Shown in pieces: positions 1-7,900 of a DNA stretch of 64,000 nucleotides (the stretch's first letter is position 1; the number at the start of each line of letters is the position of its first letter). This DNA comes from Rubripirellula amarantea (GTDB taxonomy: Bacteria > Planctomycetota > Planctomycetia > Pirellulales > Pirellulaceae). The stretch spans positions 3,605,241 to 3,669,240 of the forward strand of contig NZ_SJPI01000001.1 in assembly GCF_007859865.1 (NCBI RefSeq), in the 5' to 3' direction. The translations under genes were made by a program, and so were the position numbers. Under the pieces are notes generated by a model. That model saw nothing but the letters and a program-made list of their open reading frames with translations, was not told the origin of the DNA and did no database searches.

Positions 1-891
1 GAGGGAGTGTGTGACAGCGGAGCCTGTGCCGATCCTTGCGGTCCAAAATGGACGACCAGTGCTTGGGGATTGTTCCTTGACCGCGATGCTCCGTCGGGCG
101 GTATTCCGTTGGTTTCACAAAACGCTGGTTCGACGCTGCTAACCACCGATGATCTGGAACCATCGACGGGTTCGGGTTTCGGCGTTTCGTTAGGTTTCGC
201 AAGAACAAAGGGTTCTCGCTTTGAGTTCACCTTCTTAAATTCCGATTGGGACTTGTCCAACGGACTAGCGGGCAACGGTAATTTGAATTCGGTTTTGGGA
301 ACCGTTGATTACACGTTGGCGGATCGTATCGACATTAGTTACGACTCTGAAATCCAAAGCTTTGAATTGAACCATTGGGTCGACACCAACGCAAACTTCT
401 CTTGGATGTTCGGTGCTCGATACTTTTCTCTTGACGAATCGTTTCGACTTACCGGTACTGACGGCAACTTCGTCAGCAACTACGACATCGACACCCAGAA
501 CGATATGTTCGGCGGTCAACTCGGTGCGTCGATCGAAGAGACGATTGTCGCCGGTTTCCTGCGAGGACATGTAACCGGCAAGGTTGGGATTTTTGGAAAC
601 GAGGCGAGTTCAGACTCGATGCTTCGTGACGTCAACAACACCGTTGAGTTTCGCAGTTCTTCCGTCAGCAACACCGACGCGGCCTTCTTGGGTGACGTCG
701 ATGCGGGCATCACCGCGTGCGTTAGCGAGATGTTCCAGGTTCGAGCCGGCTATCAAATGCTATGGCTTAATGACGTTGCCTTGGCACCAGAGCAGTTTCA
801 AGGCAATGCTGCTAGTCCCGAGCAGCCAATCAATTCGTCCGGCAAGCTTTTCATGAGCGGTGCCTATATCGGTGCCATGATCAGTTGGTGA
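1..891 (+). CDS. BBP7-like outer-membrane beta-barrel protein, 5' end outside window
   Basis: The reading frame is open from base 1, so the start and probably a signal peptide lie upstream. The GTG at base 7 is unlikely to be the true start. The first visible residues are Cys/Gly-rich (CDSGACADPCG), as in the Cys-rich region of the barrel protein at 30.9-32.5 kb. The remainder alternates polar and aromatic residues as in a beta-barrel. Near the C-terminus the segment GYQMLWLNDVAL matches GYSFIYFDNVAL in the second protein, which supports one family. The family resembles planctomycete BBP7/Lpg1974-like pore-forming outer-membrane proteins, inferred to sit in the outer membrane. No terminator is evident after the stop. 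Its substrate or role cannot be read from the sequence. Confidence 0.8.
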   Translation, partial: EGVCDSGACADPCGPKWTTSAWGLFLDRDAPSGGIPLVSQNAGSTLLTTDDLEPSTGSGFGVSLGFARTKGSRFEFTFLNSDWDLSNGLAGNGNLNSVLGTVDYTLADRIDISYDSEIQSFELNHWVDTNANFSWMFGARYFSLDESFRLTGTDGNFVSNYDIDTQNDMFGGQLGASIEETIVAGFLRGHVTGKVGIFGNEASSDSMLRDVNNTVEFRSSSVSNTDAAFLGDVDAGITACVSEMFQVRAGYQMLWLNDVALAPEQFQGNAASPEQPINSSGKLFMSGAYIGAMISW

Positions 892-1110
892 TTGGCAACT
901 AGTTTGTCGCCTTGATAGCCTCATGGCGATGCCGACCTAAGCTTCGTCGAATCGAGCATGTGTGCGTATTGTCGCGTCCTTGCGGCGATGTAGCACGATT
1001 CATTGAGGCAACTGCCGCGTTTTCGAAACGGCACAGCCTTTGCCACTGATGGCTTTCTCTTGAAAGCGCCGATACGGTCGGTCAGTCATCAGCAAGCAAT
1101 AGGGTTTCGT

Positions 1111-2766
1111 ATGTGCAGGCAACGCAAGCATCAATGTCGAATAGGAAAGTTCGAAGCTTTGGAAGGTCGGCGCTTGTTGGCTGCTAATGTCGCAGCATCC
1201 TATTCGGACGGCGAACTAGTGCTTGCTGGATCGTTCGACGACGACCACTTGTCCATCGAGGCGAACCCGGCGACCCGGCATGTGATTGTTCGAGGTCGTG
1301 ATGGAACGCTCATCAACGGACGATCAGCCATTGGTTTCAATGCGGTTAGCGACTTCAAAGTGAATCTGAAGGGTGGCGAAAACGAAATCGTAATGCAGTC
1401 GTCCACGTCCGCGATGGCTGTATTCGACACGTTGAATCTTCGCGTCGGAAATGGAAGCGATGTCGTTTGGGTCGACAAAATGCGATTCACCGAATCATCG
1501 ACCATCGTGACACTACGTGGTGATGACTTAGTCGTCGTTTCCGACTCTCAACTATCGAACCTTCGCTTGAACGTCGGCCTAGGCGACGATGGCGTGCAAT
1601 TGATCGATAATCGAATCGATGGCAGTTCGCGATTAGTTAGCGAAGGCGGTAGCGATTCAATCGACATCCGTAGCAACACATTTCTAAACTCGCCGCTGTA
1701 CGATCGCTTTCTCATTTCGGCTGGGGAAGGTGACGACAACATCAACTTCGTTGCCAACACCATTCGCACTCACAGCGATGTTTGGATCGACGGTGGCGGT
1801 GGAAACAACTCTGGACTTATTGAAGGCGTCACACCGCTTTCATTTGAGGGAACGTCGCTCAGTGGACCCTGGCGAGCGGTAGATGGAATACGTTCGAATC
1901 CCGGTTGGATCAAGTATGAAACGTTACACGATGCGTCCACGCACGATGTTACGGTCACGCTCGTTAACGGTCGAGCTAATATCATGGGAACGCAGTTCGA
2001 CGATCGGATCTTTGTCGACACGCGATTGAGGTCGGGTGGGCGTCAGGAACTTACCGTTCGAGGCTTACCGGGAACGACGATCAACGGCGAAGAAACGTTG
2101 GTGCTTGACCACGTCGACATGATTGTCTTGAGTCTCTTCGGAGGCGACGACTTGTTCTCGATGAGCGACTTACAGCGTGGACTAGGAGTCCAGAATACCA
2201 CCTACGAACGGTTCGACGTTGATTTAGGCGGCGGCGATGACTTCTTCCAAATCGTATATCCTCGAGTCACGGGCGTCTTCTCGGTGATCGCAGGCGACGG
2301 CGACGACTATGTCAGCATCAATCGTGTTGATGCCACTCAGTTGGTCGTTGAGGCTGGGAATGGAGACGACGCGGTCGAGGTGAACCTTTCTTCGATCGAT
2401 TCGCTAACAGTGCGTGGAGGGGAAGGCAGTGATACGTTTGATCTGATCAACAACAACTTCGCGACCTACTTGGTGACCATCCACGGCGAGGCTGGCAATG
2501 ATACGTTGATTTGGGACCAAAACCTGATCATCGGCGATCCTCTTTTAATCGTGAGTGGTGGGACGGGAACGGATACGCTGTTTTACGACAATCGAAACTA
2601 TCGCAGTGGAATCCGGATGGGACCGAGCATCATCGGGAGTGAATTTGAGGACAGTCTGCTCGACCCATTTGTTTGGCCCGACAATCAAGATCCGATGAGT
2701 CTGCACCCGCTAGATTACCTCTGGCGGCTTTACGGTCGGCTCGTGCCAACCTGGGACGAGCTTTAG
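1111..2766 (+). CDS. LEPR-XLL secreted protein with RTX-like beta-roll repeats
   Basis: This is a 551-residue protein from the ATG at 1111. The frame is open back to a TTG at 1003, but the ATG places a basic stretch directly before FEALEGRRLLAA, as in the other LEPR-XLL proteins here. The motif is known in planctomycete exported proteins, probably as part of an export signal. The body has about ten spaced repeats of the form GxGxDxh (GNGSDVVWV, GEGDDNINF, GDGDDYVSI, GEGSDTFDL, GNDTLIW and similar). These are spaced more widely than classical RTX nonapeptides and suggest a parallel beta-helix or beta-roll that could bind calcium. No enzyme domain is visible. The C-terminus ends WRLYGRLVPTWDEL. 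Function is unknown; a surface or secreted structural role is inferred. Confidence 0.82.
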   Translation: MCRQRKHQCRIGKFEALEGRRLLAANVAASYSDGELVLAGSFDDDHLSIEANPATRHVIVRGRDGTLINGRSAIGFNAVSDFKVNLKGGENEIVMQSSTSAMAVFDTLNLRVGNGSDVVWVDKMRFTESSTIVTLRGDDLVVVSDSQLSNLRLNVGLGDDGVQLIDNRIDGSSRLVSEGGSDSIDIRSNTFLNSPLYDRFLISAGEGDDNINFVANTIRTHSDVWIDGGGGNNSGLIEGVTPLSFEGTSLSGPWRAVDGIRSNPGWIKYETLHDASTHDVTVTLVNGRANIMGTQFDDRIFVDTRLRSGGRQELTVRGLPGTTINGEETLVLDHVDMIVLSLFGGDDLFSMSDLQRGLGVQNTTYERFDVDLGGGDDFFQIVYPRVTGVFSVIAGDGDDYVSINRVDATQLVVEAGNGDDAVEVNLSSIDSLTVRGGEGSDTFDLINNNFATYLVTIHGEAGNDTLIWDQNLIIGDPLLIVSGGTGTDTLFYDNRNYRSGIRMGPSIIGSEFEDSLLDPFVWPDNQDPMSLHPLDYLWRLYGRLVPTWDEL

Positions 2767-3129
2767 GGCCTCGGTGGGGGCCGTCAACGGCGATCGCCTC
2801 GAGGGACAAGGAATACCTAGGGACCAGCGTTTTAGGGCCATCTGGATGAGCAGGCGACGTTAGGGAGCCCCAGAGTTGACGGCAGCCTGGTGGCAATAGC
2901 AAAGTTGACGGCAACCTGGGTGATAGCCGGAAAGGCCGACACGAGCGAGGCCAGATGCCGGGATGCCGAGATCTGGAGATGACACTGCGGCGGCTTCTTC
3001 CCAGCCGTCTTGCGAGGTCGACCTCCAAAGCGGTCTGGGCCGGTCCGTCTGCCAAATTTCGATCTGGCGACACAGTGGGGCTGCACTGTAGAAACCAAGT
3101 CGGGAAACTCCGTTTAGGAAATAAGGACC
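2767..3129. other. Intergenic region upstream of fliM
   Basis: I find no convincing gene here. It holds a 16-base direct repeat with one mismatch (2875-2890 and 2904-2919, GTTGACGGCA[G/A]CCTGG) and a 10-base palindrome at 2789-2798. The last bases contain a purine-rich stretch (AGGAAATAAGGA) that serves as ribosome-binding site for fliM. A 171-codon minus-strand frame crosses the region but has no recognisable content. Confidence 0.5.
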
Positions 3130-4167
3130 ATGTCCGAAGAATCACTCAGCCAGAACCAAGTCGAGAGCCTGCTAAAGGCGATGGAGTCGGTGGATTCGGC
3201 TCCGACCAAGCCAGAGCAGCCAAAATATAGCAACGAGCACAGTGCGACCGCACGCAGCAAGCAATCCTCGATTTTGGGTGCGGGAGCCCGCGTGACGGCC
3301 TATGACTTCAAGAGGCCTGAACGAGTCGGCAAAGAGCAAATGCGGGCGATGCACTCGCTGCATGAGTCTTTAGCGCGAAATTTCGGGGCGGCGGTCTCGG
3401 GCATGCTGCGCACGATGATCGAAGTCAAACTGTTGTCAGTGGATCAATTGACCTATAGCGAGTTCGTTTTCAGCCTCGATAACCCTAGCTGTTTCAATGT
3501 CTTGTCCGCTTCGCCGCTGGAAGGCAACTGGATTCTCGACATCTCGCCCACACTGTCTTATGCGATCATCGACCGAATGCTCGGTGGCGACCCCGATCCC
3601 AACGACACCATTCGACGTCCGCTTACGGAAATTGAAACTCGTTTGATGGGACGCGTCGTAGAGCTGTTTCTAACGCAACTCAAGACATCGTGGGAGAACA
3701 TCGTCGAGCTCGAATTTGGGATCGACAAGGTCGAAAGCAATCCTCAATTGGTGCAAATCGTACCGCCCAACGAAGTCGTGATTTTGGTGGGCTTGGAAGT
3801 CGCGTTGGGCAAGAACCGCGGAATGCTGAACCTGTGCATTCCGTTCAATACCATCGAAGGGTTCAATTCAAAGCTGTCTCGCAATGGTTGGGTCGGCTAC
3901 GGAAAAGCCAATCCGTCGGAGGAGACTCGCGATCGAATCTCGCACAGCATGAGCGATGCACCGGTGGACATCACGGTGACGCTTGCACGATCGAAGATCA
4001 AAACGGCGGACTTGCTTGAGCTGGCTGTTGGCGATGTGATCACGACTGAAAAAGCGGTCACCGCTTCCATGGAGCTGGCGGTTCAGGACGTACCGAAGTT
4101 CAACGCACGAATCGGCGCCTTCAAGGGCAAGAAGGCCGTCCGCATTGAATCCGTGATCGAGAGATAG
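3130..4167 (+). CDS. fliM: Flagellar motor switch protein FliM
   Basis: FliM is a component of the cytoplasmic C-ring switch that binds phospho-CheY and sets rotation direction. At 345 residues the length is normal. The N-terminus carries the CheY-binding type motif LSQNQVESLLKAM, followed by the FliM middle domain from about residue 55 (YDFKRPERVGKEQMRAMHSLHE, shown here only in part as a landmark: YDFKRPERV) and a C-terminal SpoA/surface-presentation domain (about 265-340, containing VDITVTLARSKIKTADLLEL as landmark). ATG at 3130 follows a good purine-rich ribosome-binding site. No other flagellar or chemotaxis gene lies nearby, so this fliM stands alone here. Minisatellite repeats begin five bases after the stop. 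Confidence 0.95.
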   Translation: MSEESLSQNQVESLLKAMESVDSAPTKPEQPKYSNEHSATARSKQSSILGAGARVTAYDFKRPERVGKEQMRAMHSLHESLARNFGAAVSGMLRTMIEVKLLSVDQLTYSEFVFSLDNPSCFNVLSASPLEGNWILDISPTLSYAIIDRMLGGDPDPNDTIRRPLTEIETRLMGRVVELFLTQLKTSWENIVELEFGIDKVESNPQLVQIVPPNEVVILVGLEVALGKNRGMLNLCIPFNTIEGFNSKLSRNGWVGYGKANPSEETRDRISHSMSDAPVDITVTLARSKIKTADLLELAVGDVITTEKAVTASMELAVQDVPKFNARIGAFKGKKAVRIESVIER

Positions 4168-4171
4168 GGTT

Positions 4172-4234
4172 TTCAGGTCTCAGGTCTCAGGACTCAGGAC
4201 TCAGGTCTCAGGACTCAGGTCTCAGGACTCAGGT
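4172..4234. repeat. 7-base minisatellite, nine units
   Basis: Nine consecutive 7-base units of the form CTCAGG[A/T] begin five bases after the fliM stop; the first unit has one mismatch. The alternation of final A and T is irregular (T,T,A,A,T,A,T,A,T), which suggests past unequal copying. It sits in the convergent gap between fliM and the HU gene. Confidence 0.93.
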
Positions 4235-4277
4235 GAAGCTCGTTACGCGATTGCTGTTGGCGACTTCCCAGGGCCCC

Positions 4278-4356
4278 GGTGCGTTGGGACCGGTGCGTTG
4301 GGACCGGTGCGTTGGGACCGGTGCGTTGGGACCGGTGCGTTGGGACCGGTGCGTTG
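4278..4356. repeat. 14-base minisatellite, five full units plus a partial one
   Basis: The unit GGTGCGTTGGGACC is repeated five times without change at 4278-4347 and followed by nine bases of a sixth. It lies 44 bases after the 7-base array and just beyond the HU terminator. Perfect identity of the units suggests recent expansion or active homogenisation. Confidence 0.95.
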
Positions 4357-4368
4357 ACGTTTGGCCAT

Positions 4369-4412
4369 AAAAAAACCGCAGTGACGTGGCGATCGTACCA
4401 ACGTGACTGCGG
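4369..4412 (-). terminator. Rho-independent terminator of the HU gene
   Basis: On the minus strand a 12-base stem (arms 4401-4412 and 4376-4387, one internal mismatch) is followed by a run of seven T (A run 4369-4375 on the plus strand). It begins about 30 bases after the HU stop codon. Confidence 0.9.
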
Positions 4413-4443
4413 CTTATCAGATGAATCTGGGTCGAGAAACGAC

Positions 4444-4767
4444 TTAGACCATTTCCTTCAGGCCCTTCAAAGGACGAATGGCAAGCTTCTTGGTAGCGGG
4501 TTTTGGCTTGAGCCAGATTTCTTCGCCGTTGGCAGGGTTGCGGCCCTTGCGCTTTGGCTTTGCAGGAACGTCCTTCAGAATGATCTTGCACAGGCCAGGG
4601 ATCGCGAATTGACCAGGACCACCCTTGGAGATGGCCTTGTCGATTTCGGCGGTCAGTGCATCAAACACTGCTGCGACGTCCTTTTTCGATAGTTCAGTCG
4701 ATTCAGCGATGTTCGCCAAAATCTGAGTCTTGGTCGGTGCCTTCGGTGCTGCGGCAGCTTTCGCCAT
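4444..4767 (-). CDS. HU/IHF family DNA-binding protein
   Basis: This 107-residue protein is a histone-like nucleoid protein that bends and compacts DNA as a dimer. After an Ala/Lys/Pro-rich leader (MAKAAAAPKAPTK) it has the HU alpha-helical part (TKTQILANIAESTELSKKDV as landmark), then the beta-arm with the signature GRNPANGEEI and a basic C-terminus. The frame extends 43 codons upstream, but the ATG at 4767 gives the normal HU length and follows a GAAGAAGG element. The basic N-terminal leader is longer than in E. coli HU. A strong terminator follows, so it is probably a single-gene transcript. Confidence 0.93.
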   Translation of the reverse strand: MAKAAAAPKAPTKTQILANIAESTELSKKDVAAVFDALTAEIDKAISKGGPGQFAIPGLCKIILKDVPAKPKRKGRNPANGEEIWLKPKPATKKLAIRPLKGLKEMV

Positions 4768-4960
4768 GGGGTGAACCTTCTTCAGTAGCAAGGGGATGGG
4801 ATGGGCCGGCAAAAATTTCCGTCCACGTGTTTTGTACGGGCAAAGTGTTAAGTCCGCGAAGCAATCGTTGCAACCCGGCTTTCGCCAAAAAACCAACGAT
4901 TTGCGGGCTTTCCATTATGGGGGCTTGACGGACCACTAAACAACCGATCTCGGATTATCG

Positions 4961-7900
4961 TCAAGCAAGCTCGCCCAAGACAGTGTCGATTCCCTCTTCA
5001 CTAAGCGTTTTGCTCTCGCTTAATGAATCGGCCGTTCGTGACTGAAGAGTCAGTTGTTCACTCACCGATTGCATCGCTGCATCCACGGAAACATCGTTAT
5101 TTGCGGTGTTTTCGAAGGATGCGGTCGCTGGCGAATCAACTAAGTCGGCAGGAGTATCAGTCCACACGTCCGCTTCACCGGTGGATAACACCAATGCCGA
5201 CGACGAGGAACCTTCGGGCGCTGGTGCGTAGACATTTTCCGCACTAGTCGACGAAACTGCTGCCGATTCGGCCTCGGGGACCGTCGATCCGAGCGTCAAA
5301 GAATTCGTGCTGGCAGCCGAATTTGCCGCAATTTCAGCCGATTCAGACGCCGTTTGGGTCAGCAAACTCGCTGCCGCAGTGGTCGTCGTCGTTGATGTCG
5401 TCGTGAACTCGACTTCGCTTTCTTCGACACTGACCTTGTACAAACGCAGGCCGTCGACTTCGCCGCGAGCTTCCACGCGGCGGTCGTTGGAAGCCGGAAG
5501 CGTGACTTCAATGTTCTCGACCTCCGACGTCGTGGCGTCGGTCAGCGTGCCTCGAATCGTCAGGTTCTGGCCGGAAGCATCCAATTGAGCCGTCGCGTTC
5601 TCGATGGTATCCGTCGACGGCGTGGTTGTCGTCATCAGACTCGATTGGCCGGGAGCCACGGCGACTAACAACGATTGCCGCGGCGTGGACCGTAGGAAGT
5701 CGCGAATCGAAATGTACTCCGGTCGCAGTGTGCCCAATGTGCTCTGAATTGTGGCATTGCCATCGTCGGCGTCACTGGAAACGGGAATCGACTGAGCTTG
5801 TTCGCCGCCCACCAAGAATGGAATAGCGGGAACTTCGATCGTGTATTCGCCTGGCAACACACCTGGGAAGGACACACCTGTGCTGGAAGCCGTACCGGCA
5901 ACGTTGACCTCTTCACCAAGAATGTTGTTGCCTCGCAGCATGATGTTCGATGAGCCTAGTCGAAGTGCCGATGATCCCGTGATCGAGTAAACGATGTCGC
6001 GAGCAACGTAGTCGAGTACCGTAATCGAGATCGTGCCTGTCGCGGTCATGCCCGTCGAGTCCGCAACCGTGTAAGTAAACGAATCGCTTCCCGAGAACGT
6101 CGCCGATGGTGGCGTGTAGAACAGGCGACCGGTTGCAGAATCTAACCGCACAGATCCGCCCGCGGTTGTCGAAGCATCGAAGGTCGACACCGAAAGCGTT
6201 TCACCACTGTCGACGTTAATCGCATTGTCGAGTTGGAACACGACGGTTTCACCGGCACCGCGATTAAGCGTTTGGGTGAGGTTGGACGCTGGAGGCGGAT
6301 CATTCACAGCAGCAACGGTGAACGTCGCGGTTCCCACCGCAATCCCACCGCCAGTATCACGAATCGTGTAGGTCACCGTTTCGACACCGTTGAAGTTTGC
6401 TGCGGGAGCATAACGAATGGTGTTACCGTCGGCGCTAACCGAAGCCGTTCCGCCTTGCGAAGGAGTCCCCACGCTGTTGACGACAAAGGCTTGATTGTCG
6501 GCGTCCCGCGTGTCATTGGCTCGCACATCGTAAGTCGTCGACGCAGCGTCCTCGGTGATCGAGAATGAGTCATTGACTGCGGTGGGCGGATCATCCGCCG
6601 TGATCACGGTCACGTTAACCGAAACCGTTGTCGTCAATGTTCCGTCGCTTAAGGTGTAGGTAAAGCTATCGCCACCCACGTATCCAGCGGCCGGTGTGTA
6701 GACAAGCGCGTTGTTCGTCGAATTGATCGTGACGGTGCCGCCATTGTTCGGCGTTGAAACGGCCGTGATGGTCAATGTTTCGCCAGTGTCGGGAGCACTA
6801 CTGTCGTTGGCGAGGACATCAAGCGTATTGTTGGTCGAGTTCTGATCCACGGTGACTGAATCGGCAACACCGGTCGGTGGGTCATTCACACCGGTGACCG
6901 TTACCGTCACCGATGCATCTTGCTGAATCCCGGTCGAGTTGCTGACTCGGTACGTGAACACGGCATTGCCGACAAAGTTCGCTGCGGGCGTAAAGTTGAC
7001 GCTGCCACCCGAAAGTGCAACGGTGCCGCCAGATGCCGGTTGTGTCACCGAAACAATGCTAAGCGAACCAGTGCCGGTCACTTCGTCATTAGCGAGGACG
7101 TCGAACGAAGTCGTTGCCGAGTCCTCAGCAACGGTAAACGTATCGGGTCGGACGATAAAGTTTTGTCCGATCGCGAGCGAAACGCTTCCATACGAGATGC
7201 TGTCTTCGGCATCGATTCGTTCGTCGACACCGAAGATCAACGTTTCGCTGTTGCTGTCCGTCGCCGGTGCACTGCGAATCGTGACACTGCCTGATGCGAT
7301 TGCTTCCATTTCGATCGTGGCGATCAAACTCTGGGCTTCATTGGTGGCTTGAAGCTGGCTGCTAACCGCACCGAGTTCGTCAATGATGCCTGTGCCAAAC
7401 GTTCCCTTTCGAGTCAACGTAAAGTCATCGGCATACTGGATCGGCGTACCAGCGACCCGTCGAACGAGTGTGCTGTCGAACAGGATGTCGGCATAGGCAG
7501 CGAACACGCCGGGTTTGTTGAACAAGCGAGCATCAGCAGCGGTGAATGTTAAGAGGAATTTTTGACCAACATCAAGTGAAGTGATCGCGTTGCCTTGGGT
7601 ATCCGTCACTCCCAACAAGATCTCAACCAACGGTTCTCCCGCGACGGCAACATTGAACGATTCGCTTCGAACATTGCCAGCGGCATCGGTTAACTTGATC
7701 GCAAACGATTGACTTCCCAATTGAGATTCAACGGGGGACCAATTGATCACACCGGTGCTCGCATTGATTGTCGCACCAGTAGGGCCGCTGGTGATTTCGT
7801 AAACCAAGCCGGTGCCCTCTTCGGTGCTGACCAAGTCCGATATGTACGGACGTCCGACATTGGCGGTTTTCAGTGCCGATGCGACCACGGAACTCGGAAG

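Noticed and set aside
1888-1905. tRNA T-arm-like string (GTTCGAATCCC)
   Set aside because: It lies in the coding frame of the RTX-like protein and no acceptor stem or anticodon arm surrounds it.
2630-3145. 171-codon minus-strand frame upstream of fliM
   Set aside because: It overlaps the end of the RTX-like gene and the fliM ribosome-binding site, and shows no recognisable protein features.
4279-4692. 137-codon frame starting in the 14-base minisatellite
   Set aside because: It translates the repeat array and the antisense of the HU gene; no independent support.
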